From Heterobilharzia americana (Eukaryota; Platyhelminthes; Trematoda; Strigeidida; Schistosomatidae), in NCBI GenBank assembly GCA_944470555.2, contig OX104134.1:50831890-50895889 (forward strand): a stretch of 64,000 nucleotides of DNA, read 5' to 3'. Of the stretch, positions 23,170 to 34,925 are shown in pieces. The notes beneath the pieces were generated by a model. That model was given only the letters and a program-made list of their open reading frames with translations. It was not told the DNA's origin and made no database searches. Positions within the stretch are counted from its first letter, which is position 1. The number at the start of each line of letters is the position of its first letter. The position numbers were made by a program, and so were the translations under genes.

Positions 23170-24234
23170 TTGAATGACCGTAAATTCCAGTGGATGGCTA
23201 TACGATGTCTGTTAAATACTGCCAGCCTAAGTTTATGAGAGTTTCTAGATTCGTTTTCATGCCTAAAGAACTTTATCGTGAGCAATGGAAAACCGTGAGA
23301 CAAGGAAAGAGTATGATTTTTTTGTGATAGAATTTTTCTAAGTCTCCCTCTCATAGTGCACAGTTAGTGACAGCTTCGAATGCTGGTTATCATCAAGGAA
23401 CACCTAACTGATGTCATTGAAGTATGAATTAGACTACAGACATCCAACATAGAATAAGTTATTAGCACTATGGTGTTAGTTACTTTCAGTTATATCGCTG
23501 ACCAATAAGCATTTCTTGTAGTTTTAGTCCTTGAACAACAACCTTCGGAAACATAGCTTGTTGAGTCATTACCATATACAAATACGGTCACCATATCTAA
23601 GTAGCACCAGCTGTCGATCAATATTTTTTCTCATTAGACCCATCAGGTTTTATCTTAGCCAATGCAATAGTATATATGTAGGACCTGGTCGGTATCAATC
23701 AGAGTATCAACTACCGATTAAAATTGTTTATCTTTTTGCATTCTGTTGCTTAGATCAGTCTTAAGTAAAAGGCGAAATGAATTATAATACGAAGAAATTC
23801 GCACAAATAGATACCAATAATGAAGGCATCTGCAGATACGAGATCTAAACTAAAAGCTTCGAAGTTAATTTTTTATATAATAGCACAGAGTATCTTAAAA
23901 TTCACACTCCTGCAACTGACTAGAGGAATGGATCATTTTTAATGCCTTAAAATTCTGAGAATTACCATTCTGCCTTACATACGTTGGACTATCTGACAAT
24001 GTGTTTATGGGAAAACACAAAGTGTAAAACAGAATATTTTATCTTCCATGAAGATGTTCAGTGAATCAGTCAAAATGCTTAACAGACATTTTATGGGTTG
24101 ACTGAAATGTGGGCAATTTTCTACTGAACAGCTTATGGTGATAGCCATCAGAACTAGAAAAGCATTCTAATTTCTGAATATTTCAGAGCTGTGAAAGAAC
24201 TATGAGACAACTCTATTATTATTATTATTATTAT
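23170..24234. other. no gene seen; (ATT)n microsatellite at its end
   Basis: AT-rich DNA. A short ATT repeat occupies about 24214-24241, directly before the PLE remnant. No exon is supported. Confidence 0.4.
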
Positions 24235-24660
24235 TATTATTCTCCTCAGACCTGACAAAGGCTCGGGTGTCGTGATCATTGAAGTATAAAATATCGTCTA
24301 TTCTTGAAGACGAAAGTAAATTTACTAAAGATTGCTCTTCAGAAGACGTACAGTTGTTACACGGAAAAGTGAAACTGCTCGGTATGAACGTTTTTACTAC
24401 ACAAAAATTTGATTAGTTGGAACCAAAATATACAAATCCAACAACCCGTTACGTTATATAATGTCAGTATACAAGTCGCCGACGCATAAGCTTGCCTAAT
24501 GGCTATTGAAACTAATAGATCCCGTTAAAAAATGATTCTTTAAGTATTCCTTGCAAGATACATTTGAAGTAACCAGAAACCTTTATGATATCAACATGAA
24601 AGTACATTTATGAATTCATTTGATGTTAACTCACAACTCACCAATGTCTCTTTGGTCAAT
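24235..24660 (+). mobile_element. Penelope-like element, RT N-terminal part (left of RTE insertion)
   Basis: The frames read RPDKGSGVVIIE near 24250 (family R-DKG-G-VI) and, just before the insertion, FMNSFDVNSQLTNVSLVN (family SFDV-SLFTNVPL). It is broken by stops. The element resumes at 28132 on the far side of the RTE, and the two sides form one 5'-truncated PLE. Confidence 0.7.
24652..24660 (+). repeat. target-site duplication TTGGTCAAT, left copy
   Basis: This 9-bp sequence is repeated at 28123-28131. Removing the RTE and one copy makes the Penelope RT sequence contiguous (NVSLVN followed by TIVIYVI). Confidence 0.75.
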
Positions 24661-27600
24661 TTATTATTCTTCTTCTTAATATTATTATTTTTCCCTTGGG
24701 TTCCTAATGGAACATAGAGCTTCAGTAGCACGTCTCCATTCCACTCTGTTCTCTGCAATCTTTTGAACCTGGCTCCACGACAGTCCACAAGCTCTCATTT
24801 CTTCCTCACACCATCTCATCCATGTCACCCTCGGACACCCAACTCGTCGTTTCCCATCTGGGTTTTACTCGAGAACCTGGCGCGTGATGTCCCCGAATGG
24901 TCTTCTCAGTGCATGCCCAACCCACCTCCACTTCCTTCTGCATATTTGTTGGGTGATAGATTCTTGGTTGGTTCGTTGCCAACCAGAGTTCCTTGTTGTT
25001 TATTCTTAGTATTCTGGCCATCTGATCTTCAGTAACGAGCCAGCGTAGGCAGTTGTTGATGAATATCTGTAGTTTGTTGGAAATGCTTTTCGTGACGCGC
25101 CAAGTCTCTGAGCCATATAGAAGCACTGACTTACTTGACATTAGTGTTGAAAATCCGGATCTTGTTATTTATGCTGAGTGCAGAAGATCTCCACACTGGT
25201 TTCAGGTTAGTGAACGCCTGTCTTGCTTTTCCGATCCTGGCTTTGACGTCTTCGTCTGTGCCGCCGCCTGTAGTTGGAACGATGCTGCCTAGATAGGTGA
25301 AAGAGGCTACTTCCTTTAAGTTTCTCCTGTTTATGGTGATTGGAGTTTGTTGTTGTTGTTGGTGGTGGTGGCGTTAGTTGGGTATCATCCTCACCTCTGT
25401 CTTCTCTATATTCACTTGAAGTCCCGTCTCCCTTCGCTGCCCTGCCTCTTCTGTCAACTTGTTAGTTTTTGCTTGTAGATCTTCGAGTTTGTGTGACATC
25501 AGACACAAGTCATCGTTGGCGAAATCCAGATCTTCTAGGTTCTTTTCCGCAGTCCAGCACATCCCCCTCTTCTCGCTCCTCACAGTTTGTTGCATGATCC
25601 AGTCGACCACAATCAGGAATATCATGGGTGATAGTAGACAGCCTTGTTTTACTCCTGTCTTCACTTCTAAGGCGTCGCTGTTTCCCATTGTGAATTACTT
25701 GGCATGTGGCGTCTTCATATAGTTGTTGAATGAGGCTGATAAAGGTTTGTGGTATTCCGTAGTGTTGAAGCAGTTTCCAAATTACCTCTTGGTCGACGTT
25801 GTCAAAGGCCTTTTCAAAGTGGATGAAGTTGAGGTAGAGAGTTGACTGTCATTCTATACTGTGTTCTATGATGATGTGTAGCGTAGTGTTGCAATTGATC
25901 CGCACATGATTTGTTCTTCCTGAAGCCAGCCAGCCTGTTCTGGTCGTAATTTTGAATGCAGCGCATCCTTTAGTCTCTCCAGGATGATGCGGCTTAATAT
26001 TTTGCTTGGTGTGGACTGGAGCATGATTCCGCGCCAGCTCTTGCAAACACTTAGGTCTCCCTTCTTTTGGAGTTTGAGAAGGTAGCCCTTCTCCCAATCA
26101 ACCGGCAGGTACCTTTCCTTCCTTCCTTGCAAACCTTCTGCAGTAGTGGTGTGAGCATGTCCGCCGCTGTTGTCTCTGCGTCTGTTTTCAGTGCTTCTGG
26201 CGGGATTCCATCTGGTCCTACTTGTTTCCCGCATTTCAGTAGCTTTATGGCGTTCAGGACTTCGACTTTCGTCGGAGGGCTTGTGTTCATTGGTAGTTCT
26301 GTGACTGGGCTGCAAGTGGTATTTCTGGAAGAAGTGCAGGTGGTGGCCGATTCAAGAGCTTCTTGAAGTGGTCAGCCCATTGTTTCCTTTGTTTCTCTTC
26401 TTTGGTAATTAGATTTCCTTCATCATCTTTTATTGGTTTCGCCTGCGTCGATCTCTTCCCAGATAGCAACCTGGTTATTTGATACAGTGTTGTCAGGTCT
26501 CTCTTACCTACAGCCTGTTCTGCTTCACTTGCCAGTGTTTCGTAGAAGTGTCTTTTGTCTTTCCGTGCACTCTTCTTCACTTCTTTGTTCAGTGTTTTAT
26601 ACATTGTACTCAGTTCCTCTTGTCGTTGAGCGTCTTTGCACTGGTTTATCTTCTGCTTCACCATCCTCCTCCCTCTGCTCTATCGGCTTCCAGGTATCCG
26701 TCGAGATCCATTCCTTGTCTTCCTTCTTCTTTCTTCCTAATACGGCTGTGCAGGTTTCTTTCCACACCTCTTTCAAAGACTTCCAGTGTTCTTCCACACA
26801 GGTTTCTTCAGGGATGTTCCTCGATATCTCCCATTTTGTCGTGATAGCTGACGTGAAGATTTCCTTTGTAGTTTCGTCCTTCAGTTTCCGAGTGTTGTAC
26901 TTGAACTGTGGTCTATCACCAGCTTCCTTGAAGGGCTTTAACTTGATTTGGAAGGTTCCTTGCACTAGATAGTGGTGTGAGCCTACATCTGCTCGTCGTC
27001 TTGACCTTGTGTCCAGTAAGCTGCGTCTCCATTTTCTTGAGATTGAGATAAGGTTGATCTGATTTTTAGTGTGTTCTGGTGAAGCCCATGTCGCTTTGTG
27101 GATATCCTTGTGCCTGAACACAGTGCCTCCAATCACCAAATCGTTGAATGCACAGAATTCTAAAGACAATTCTCCATTCTCGTTCATCACCTCACCGAGC
27201 GCTTCTCGACCCATGGTTAGTTCTCTTCCTGTGTTGTCCCCTCCCAGTTTGGCATTCATGTCGCCCATTAGAATTTTGATATCGCCAACTGAGGTCTTGT
27301 CCAGTGTTGATTGAAGTTGTCTGTAGAATCCCTCCTTTTTCTCTTGCTCTGCATCATTTGTAGGTGCATAGCATTGTATGATTGTGACCTTCCTTCCTTT
27401 TGAGTTGAACCTCGCTGTCATGATCCTGGAGGAGGAGATTGGTTCCCACTGCATGAGATAGAGCCTTCGATGCTGTTGGGGACATCATGATAGCCACTCC
27501 GAAACTCAGTGTGCTCGTGGTTGTCGTGTCGTCTGGGTGACAATATCGGAGTAGATTATTGATTCTCCAGTTGACAGTTTGGAGAGTCCACTCCCATTCC

Positions 27601-28122
27601 ATCTGCCTTCGCATATTCCAAGTACTTCAATGTGATACCCCTTCATCTCGTTTGCAATCTGGGCTGCCTTGTTGGGTTCAAACATGGTGCGGATATTCCA
27701 TGTCCCCACGTTTACTTTCGCTTTCATCGAGGGAGAGAAGACACATCGGCCAACTGGCTTTCCGAAGGCTTTCACCAACTGGCGTCCTTTCGTCTCTCCG
27801 ATTTCAGCGAGGAATAAGTTTGTTTTTATTTTTTATATATCGTTTGTGCTTTGAAGTTTCTTTAGCGGTTAGATTTGTTTTACGGGGTAGGGTTGCTAGC
27901 CGTATGCCCAACCTTCCCTGTTTACCCGGGCTTAGAACCGGCTAGTAACTAGTGAACTAGTTAACCAGGCAAGGTAGATTCAACGCATATACGAAGTACT
28001 ATTTCTTCCTATTGAAAATCGTAACAAGTTAATTTGCGTATGCCTCACCACATGTATCTAACTGAATTTCATTTACACGTAACTAAACATATCAAGGTAT
28101 AAAAGCTAACTCACGTGCGTGT
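24661..28122 (-). mobile_element. RTE (SR2-like) element, near full-length, inserted in a PLE
   Basis: On the minus strand the element starts near 28122 with an untranslated leader (complement of CTTACCCCGTA-type GC-rich block at 27880-27960), then the endonuclease and RT, and ends in an AAT/AAG-rich simple tail (24661-24695). The endonuclease start is MKAKVNVGTWNIRTMFEPNK with GICEGRWNGSG. The RT region is frame-broken ([41 protein letters not shown]). It is bounded by the TTGGTCAAT duplication. Confidence 0.88.
26597..27454 (-). pseudogene. RTE endonuclease ORF (285 codons)
   Basis: The frame runs from MQWEPISSSRIMTARFNSKG through IQCYAPTNDAEQEKKEGFYR, KILMGDMNAKLGGDNTG and FCAFNDLVIGGTVFRHKD to the RT-proximal linker (HWKSLKEVWKETCTAVLGRK). 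The metal/phosphate-binding motif usually read as SDHH appears as ADVGSHHYLVQG. Translation matches 37611-38468 without a single indel. The true N-terminus (GTWNIRTMF, 27712) lies in another frame, so the ORF is disrupted. Confidence 0.8.
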
Positions 28123-28131
28123 GTTGGTCAA
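28123..28131 (+). repeat. target-site duplication TTGGTCAAT, right copy
   Basis: Second copy of the 9-bp duplication flanking the RTE at 24661-28122. Confidence 0.75.
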
Positions 28132-29050
28132 TACAATTGTCATTTATGTGATTACATTTCTACGCATAATTTTTCAGTAGCCATTCCTCTGCATCACTTA
28201 AGACAGCTACTACTTTTCTGCACAAGTAATATTAAGTTTATATTCGAGGGTGAACATTTCTTCTAGGTTGATGGCGCTGCCATAAGAAAAGCCCTTGGAC
28301 CCCCTTTTCACCTGATATATTTATGTCAGATGTAAAGAACTTAGCCAAGAACTTTACTAATCATGACCATCTATGTCGAAGATATATCTATGATATCCTA
28401 ATTATTTGTAATAACTCAGGTCAGTCCATTTCAATTCTAAACCGATTGGATGAAGGGCAGAGTAGCATATCCTTGACATGTGTAGAAGAGGACGATGACT
28501 ACCTGCTGTTCTTGGACATATCAATTAGTGGGCCACAGGATGGATACATTTCAGTACAAGCGAGCGTTAGTTAGGCGCTTACTCAGTAGAACTCAACGAA
28601 TACTTTGAAAGACGAAAGAGGAAAACTGACTAAGATGATGTTGAAAAATAACTATCCATCAGAATTTATTAGCTAGCACAAAGTAGCCAGAACACCGAAG
28701 CCTGCTCTTCACTCTGCACATAGGAAAGATATCTTCATCAATCTCTCATACAAAGGTGACTGTCATAGTGCAATCCTTAAGCAGAGACTTAATATTACTG
28801 ATGAAATGACTAAGTTATCTGGTTAGTGGAAACCAACAAGCCTATACACTCTCCCAAACACTAACACGATATGAACAACAATGTCATATCCCATTGCATC
28901 TACTAATTCAAATGTATATGTGGTGACACTTATATGGGGACGAATCACAGATTCATGCATTAAGGGCCTCGGAGGATATTTTAAAGTGGCTTCAGATGCA
29001 AATTGCATCACCTAAGCATATAGATGTTGGTACCGGACACCCAAGTTCTT
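28132..29050 (+). mobile_element. Penelope-like element, RT C-terminal part (right of RTE insertion)
   Basis: It continues the PLE reading: LFCTSNIKFIFEGEHFF, a VDGAA..PLGPP box (family VDGVAMGSPLGP) near 28268, and HDHLCRRYIYDILIICNNSG (family RYVDDIFVI) with IYDI in place of the catalytic VDDI, then DDYLLFLDISI (family PFLDV). Stops and deletions show it is dead. The fading 3' part reaches about 29050. Confidence 0.72.
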
Positions 29051-29930
29051 CGATCGTGAAACATATCTTTGAGACAAGTCACGGAACTGACATTGCTACG
29101 TCCCTTAGGCCTATTTAAAAAATTTGTTTGGGGCTGATCCCTAAATTTGTCCAGTTCTTAGTTATTTGAAATTTTAAACCACCTTTGTGTGTCCCAAAAC
29201 AGTTTGCTTTCACATCAAATCTCCGTTGGTGAATTCATCTCTGAAACCAAGTTCGACGTACCATTATTTTCTATATATTGGTTTTCATTGTTATTTGGCC
29301 TTCAATTCAGCCTTCCTACTTGACCTCTTTTCCTATTCTCACTTATCTGTACAAATTTTCATGCAACCAACAATGAAAAGTACGTATGTGATCAGATTGT
29401 TCGAGATGTGTTGCACAGGTACATTACACGGTCCAGACAATTTACGTCTTATTGTTTTGTCGTAGATTATATTATGATCAGCAGTCACAGATGAATATGA
29501 CAACCAGTAAAAATACCAGCTTGATATGATGAGGATAATTGCTCAAAGGATGTAGACTTCAAGACTTTATCTTCATTAAACGTCCAGTGAGTAACAATTA
29601 TGAAAGTTATATTCATCAGCGTATAACTGTTATTAAACGGTTTGTTGCATTTGTGCTGGTAGTTTATATGCCTACTCACATGTACTAATGAGTAGTCAAA
29701 ACACATCGAGAGAAAAAGAAATAAAATACACTCAGGACATGCTTTTCAGTGGTGTTAAGCTTGTGAAATCAGTTCAATGGTTAACAAGGCCCAGTGAATA
29801 TTGGTTGTCAACTTTTTGCCTAACTGAATACTGAAGTGCCAGAAGTTATTTTCATAGCCACTAGTACAATTCCAGAGTGTTCTAGACTGCGGTTTGTGAG
29901 ACCATAGGAGAGAAGGACGGATCTGCTTTT
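29051..29930. other. no gene seen
   Basis: It contains only motif-less ORFs (29187-29465 +, 29485-29706 -). AT-rich flank between the PLE and CR1 remnants. Confidence 0.4.
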
Positions 29931-31870
29931 CACTCGCAGGGGAGACGACTGGAACGATCAGTAGAACACTTCGAACAGCAGTTTAACTGGCCTCCAGCCA
30001 CTATCGCTTTGCCCGCTATCCAAACGGATCCTGAATGAGACATAGAGATAGGCCCCCCAACACTAGGAGAAGTTGAGAAAGCGGTAGGTAACCTGAAACG
30101 AGGAAGGGGGGCAGGACCAGACGGACTACCTGCTAAGGTATACAAGGATGGTGGTGGAGTGCTCTTAGCGAGGTTAACGGAAGTGTTAGCTAGTATGTGG
30201 GAATCAAATACGACTCCCTCTGACTGGTCCAAATCACTGATTATTCCAGTCTTCAAGAAAGGCGAGAAGTTCCCTTGTGATAACCACAGAGGAATCAGCC
30301 TGACGAACATAGTGTCCAAGATTCTAGGTTGTATAATTCTCCGACGCCTGAGTGGAGCTCGGGAACGACAACCCGAGAAAACCAATCAGGCCTTAGACTT
30401 GGTTGCGGATGTATCGACCAAGTATTCACACTGTGCCAGGTCCTGGAACACAGAAACGCCTACCGGTGCCCGACAATAGCTGTATTTCTCGACATGAAAG
30501 CGGCATTCGACTCCGTTGATCGACAAGTCTTATGGCAATGTCTCCCACTGAAAGACGTGTGTACCGAGTAAGTACATCACCTTATTGAAGGCTCTCTACT
30601 CGAACACTTGTGGGCGTGTTAGAGCCTACGGTGAGATGGCCAGGGAGCTATGCTCATCGAATGGTGTCCACCAAGGGTGCCCACTCTCTCCATTCTTATT
30701 CAGTTTTATCATAGATATTCTTATGGAGGTTTCCCTCTCATCATCAGGTTGCACAGATGTTGACCTAATCACGGGAGAATTTTCATTAGACCTAGAATAT
30801 GCAGATGACATATTCCTGTTAGGTGAAGACCCTGACAAGATGCAGAGTCTTCTGAACACTTTGAGTAGGAATTTGAGAATGTTTGGGATGCGGTTCTCAC
30901 CACCCAAATGAGGATTGTTGCTTCAGGATTGGTCTTCAAAGGTGCCACGGCTAACAATAGAGAGTGAAGTGGTTGAGTGTGTCGACCACTTCACTTACCT
31001 GGGAAGTAGGATCAGCCCTGGTGGCTAGCTCGGTGGTCGATAAAATCTCTGCACGGACACAAAAGGCTCAGCTGGCTTTTGCCAATTTACGCCACCTATG
31101 GCGCGGCCGTGATATCCGTGTCTGTTAAGGGTCGCGGGTACTGCACAGTAGTCCACTCTGTTCCGCTGTATGGCTGTGAAACATGGCCATTGAAGGTGGA
31201 AGACATGAGAAGGCTGGCTTCAGGTGTTTGACCACCGTTGCCTTCGTAGTATGGGCAGTATTCCGTAGTGTCACCATGTGAGTAACGCAGAAGTCAGGTG
31301 TAGAGTTTTGGGGAGTAGAGGTGAATCCGTCGACGAGGTTATGAACCTTCATCGACTGAGACGGTTGGGACAAGTACTACGTATGCCTAGTCACCGATTG
31401 TTTTGTTACACAGTATTGGCCGAAGTAGGTCCAGGCTGAAGAAAGGCCCGAGGTGGCCAGAATAAAACATGGCACCAATGTATGAAGTCTCTGACTGTTG
31501 GTTTGAGCCATGTGGTGTGGTGCAGACTAGGTGGTTGGGGTCCACCGGACAAGAGGAACCAGTGGCTGGAGACTCTAGGTGATGTGGCTCAGAACCGATG
31601 TCAGCGGCGCAGATGTATACACACATTATCCTAATCTCAACACTACACTGAATCTCACCGTTCTCTCATTCTTCCTTTCCCTCTTCTCGTACCTTATATT
31701 TCTTTTGACTGCATTCTCTTATCTTCATCTTTCACCTCACCGTTTTTTTACTTGATATACTGATATGAGGTGTGGCAATTCGGACCGTTACGCAGTAATG
31801 CCTGGTCCTAGGTTGATCCGGATGGTTCTAGAACTTTACCGCAAACCCTATTACCTCTAAGGCACCACAT
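29930..31870 (+). mobile_element. CR1/SR1-like element, 3' half with RT
   Basis: Blocks in order: LTEVLASMWESNTTPSDWSK, IIPVFKKGEKFPCDNHRGIS, LRLGCGCIDQVFTLCQVLEH, FLDMKAAFDSVDRQVLWQCL (motif A), SNGVHQGCPLSPFLFSFIID (motif B), LEYADDIFLLGEDPDKM (motif C, intact), EVVECVDHFTYLGS-like region near 30970, and the VMNLHRLRRLGQVL C-terminus near 31340. The 3' UTR is pyrimidine-rich to about 31870. At least four frame changes make it a pseudogene. This is the best-preserved RT of this family in the window. Confidence 0.82.
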
Positions 31871-32393
31871 ATATCAATTTAACCGCCGATATTATTCTGA
31901 AATCAGGATTGGGCATAGGATGGCATCTTTCAATGAATGTGTTCTGCTGAAATAAGATGAACGCATAGGGAGAAATCATATCGCTACTTCGTTTAAGTAT
32001 ACCATTCTAGTTCCATAAAACAGTCAGCTTATAAAATGCATTTTTAATAATAATAATAGCTTTATTCCAAACTGTTTGTTTGATGCAGTATTGAATTATC
32101 ATGATGTAATAAGCTAACGAATTCACTCCGAAAACAATATTTCCAAACAAAATGATTATGGCATCTGAGTGATGTTCTTAATTACAGCATCAAAAGTAGT
32201 AATATGATGGAACCGGTTTGCACTGGTTTACAGTTAAGTCTTTAGTGGTGGTGGTTCATTCAAGCAGCAGAAGAATGTAGTATGCGAGGTAGGCATCTGA
32301 AGAAAGAAATATAATGTATTTTTTTGTATTCTAAAGTCCATTTCTATATTTTTTCCTTCGTTTTATTATTATTTCAAAAAACGACTGGTTCAG
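31871..32393. other. no gene seen; candidate acceptor at the end
   Basis: AT-rich DNA. The last 50 bases form a pyrimidine-rich splice-acceptor-like tract before the candidate exon at 32394. Confidence 0.35.
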
Positions 32394-32515
32394 AACATTT
32401 TAAAAATCTACAAAAGTACATGATACGTTTCGAGGGCTTATTTGAGAGATTAAAACAAACTCAAAAAGAGGAATTTGATACCATGTATCTGTTAGAGGAC
32501 ATCATTGGTAGCTGA
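32394..32515 (+). CDS. possible terminal exon of an unidentified host gene
   Basis: A pyrimidine-rich tract (32341-32375) leads to the first AG at 32392-32393. After it the frame encodes HFKNLQKYMIRFEGLFERLK, then QTQKEEFDTMYLLEDIIGS, and ends at TGA. The composition (amphipathic, charged, helix-forming) looks like real protein rather than retroelement debris, and AATAAA follows the stop by 24 nt. The incoming phase would be 1. I cannot name the gene, and no partner exon was identified upstream. Confidence 0.42.
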
Positions 32516-32538
32516 AAGTTCATGCAGGCCGCCAAGGT

Positions 32539-32544
32539 AATAAA
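32539..32544 (+). other. polyadenylation signal AATAAA after the 32394-32515 exon
   Basis: AATAAA starts 24 nt after the TGA of the candidate terminal exon. This is the expected position, and it is the main extra support for that exon. Confidence 0.4.
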
Positions 32545-32842
32545 TTCTTTTGCTCTGAACAGTCAGTTAGAATAACCTCCAAAATAATCAATTATCGAAG
32601 ATGTCAGGTGAAATTAATCCGAGTGAAAACAAAGCAGGTAGAAGAAATGATCTTATGATTTAATCCCGATGCATTACAACATCAAATAAGAGATTTTCGT
32701 GGTTGTTACTACACCAAATTATGGTTTGACAACAGTTATTTCACTTAATTTTCCCAATGACTTTGAATTGAAGGTAATTTTTTAAAAATATTACTATTAT
32801 ACTGCTATTTATGCAATTATAAAAAATGCAATGAACTTTGAC

Positions 32843-33015
32843 CCATTGGCTTAGTAGTTAGCGCGTTCACCGTGAATCCTGAAGGTCCTGAGTTCGATCC
32901 ATAACCAGATTGCGAATACCTACAGCTGAGGACGAAACATCTGTCCAGTACTTCCACGTTCTCAGTGGTTCTCCAGCTGATCTCTGCCCATGATGAATAC
33001 TACCTTGAAAAGGCA
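32843..33015 (+). mobile_element. tRNA-derived SINE with hammerhead relic, type c, copy 1
   Basis: The head has an A-box (TGGCTTAGTAGTTAGCGC) and a B-box (GAGTTCGATCC), RNA polymerase III promoter elements inherited from a tRNA. The body has CAGCTGAGGACGAAACATCT, where helix II of a hammerhead has been deleted (CTGAGGA joined to CGAAA), and a tail with CCCATGATGAATACTACCTT. Related copies lie at 47445-47640 and, tail only, 61510-61625. Confidence 0.72.
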
Positions 33016-33159
33016 TAAGATTTGTTTCTCGTAGCTATCCTCTGATTTTGGCATCCAGAAGGGAAGTGTAGTATACTTACTCAGGAAAAATAATAGCCGT
33101 TTTTAGCTACGATTTTAAGCTCAGCTCCAAGTTAATAAATACTTTCAAGCACTTTATTT

Positions 33160-33330
33160 GGTGGCTAGCAGTGGAATCCAGGACATGTGTTTAGTTCTAT
33201 CTGAGACTCGTTAGCTGGATGTACCTGCATCCCGATGAGTGATGGTATTACCACTGAGACTTGAACTCATTACCTCAAATGCCAAAGCATTACCCATCTG
33301 TCCATTGAGACATGAGAGCCATCTCTTGTA
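33160..33330 (-). mobile_element. Sm-alpha-type hammerhead SINE, degenerate
   Basis: Minus strand: tRNA-like B-box (complement of GAGACTTGAACTC), GTACATCCAG stem, core CTAACGAG (G5A), helix II mutated, CTAAA for GAAA, then ACACATGT stem III and CTGGATTCCACTGCTAG. There are two core substitutions, so it is inactive. Confidence 0.7.
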
Positions 33331-33454
33331 CAACGGGTATCAGTTGTTGTTTGCTGGTACCTTTGCTATACTTGGTCGCACTGCTCAACCTCTGTTGGCA
33401 GGTGAGCTTCTATGCAGATGCCTTCATACTGCCCGAATATTCGCTTTCTTACAG

Positions 33455-33535
33455 TTTACTTGGTGGCTATCAATGGAATACAGGATGCACATTTCGTCTT
33501 ATTTGGGGCTTCTCAGATGGATGTAACAAGTAGTA
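33455..33535 (-). mobile_element. Sm-alpha-type hammerhead fragment
   Basis: Minus strand: TTACATCCAT, CTGAGAAG (G8A in the core), CCCCAAATAAGACGAAATGT, GCATCCTGTATTCCATTGAT. Only the ribozyme part is present. Confidence 0.65.
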
Positions 33536-34780
33536 ATAAACTCTCAAGCAGGCTTGAATTTTACGCGAACCGAAGTGTTAGAATGACAGTTAGCGTATTC
33601 AGCGCATACCAGGGATGTTCGTAAAAATATTATGTATTCTGCAAATACAATTTCTTTCTATGGTAGTCGAGGAAGCAGGAAAGTGTGGGCCAACTGGTAC
33701 TAACATGGCTTCGAACCTGAAGGATAGATTCAGCAACTGTTATTCTCTGCGGGTACGATAACCCGAGAAACCATTTTCATGAGATCCTGTGACTGAAAAT
33801 AGTTTAGTATCTGTTTGATATAAATGGTGGGATCAAAAATCCACATGAATCAAATCTATTCTATGAGGCACTGCTGCTTAGCGTAAATAGTATATGATTA
33901 CTCATATCAGTCAGTAGCATATATCTAGCACCTATTTTGCCCACTTTCGTGAAGTTATTTTTGATGCTAAATGGATTATACCCTACCTAAAATATATATA
34001 TTCGCCTACAGACATCTTAATCCTCAGGAAAAAAACTGAAAAGACAGAGTCTGGGTCTAGTTGTACTTAGAATTCTCTGGAAAACTGTCTATTTCTAGTG
34101 TGCAAAACAACACTTTAGATGTGAAATGGATAATACTGCATCGTGGGATTACTCCTAACTGATAGGTTACGAATTAGGAACTGTCGTCATATACCGACGA
34201 CAGTGTCACACAACAAAGCATACTGATTGCTGGAATGCTGTCCGCAAATTACTGGGAGACTTAGAAGATGAGACTGCGAAGGCAAGATTTACCACTGCGG
34301 GAAAAGGCGGATCTTAACAATAACACTAATAATAAAATGTTAAATAACACAAATAAGTGAACAAGGTTAATAATCGACCAATTTAATACGAATGACACTA
34401 CCTTTGTCAAGGTTAAGGACAAATAGCCATACCATATTTTACATGGGAAACACCGACGAACCAGATGTCTGTTTGTTCGTCTGTCTGTCTATCTTTTCTG
34501 ACAGCGTCTAAGTACAACAACTAGACACGAATTGAAAGATATTTAGGAATGGCAGAAAACATGTATAGTATCAATATAGAAAATATGAAGTCTGATTCGA
34601 CTGATTTTAAAAGCCACCTCAGGAATTACTAAATTAACAAGGTAAAAGCAGATGAAGATAATTGGTAGTTAGGATATCCTTAAGAGTAACTTCATATTTA
34701 AGTATACACAGAAGAGGACAAATAACCAATCAGATTCTATCAAATTGAGGTGACAGACATTCAAGTCAAACAGAAACATG
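33536..34780. other. no gene seen
   Basis: AT-rich, low-information DNA. No exon, element or structured repeat supported. Confidence 0.4.
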
Positions 34781-34784
34781 ATTC

Positions 34785-34848
34785 TCATTTCGTCCTGTTT
34801 GGGACTCGTCAGTTGCATGTACCTGCCTCCCAGTGAGTGATGTTGTTC
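34785..34848 (-). ncRNA. hammerhead ribozyme core, minus-strand member of a head-to-head pair
   Basis: Minus strand core CTGACGAG (complement of 34805-34812), perfect helix II GTCC/GGAC around CAAACA, GAAA (complement of 34788-34791), then TGAGAATC. All invariant core bases are present, but stem I pairing is weak. Confidence 0.6.
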
Positions 34849-34925
34849 CCACTGGGAGGGAGGTACATCCAGCTGACCAGTCCCAAATAGGACGAAATGC
34901 GCATCCCGTACTCCTTTTGCTAGCT
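34849..34925 (+). ncRNA. hammerhead ribozyme core, plus-strand member, G8C
   Basis: GGTACATCCAG, CTGACCAG (34873-34880), TCCCAAATAGGA helix II, GAAA (34894-34897), ATGCGCAT stem III, CCCGTACTCC. The core G8 is C, which removes the catalytic general acid. Arms 34821-34835 and 34850-34864 are complementary with one mismatch and join it to the minus-strand copy. Confidence 0.65.

Noticed and set aside
26433..26972. 179-codon ORF on the + strand, present identically at 37447-37986 and partly at 4-384
   Set aside because: It is the antisense shadow of the RTE endonuclease. It is conserved only because the elements are near-identical.
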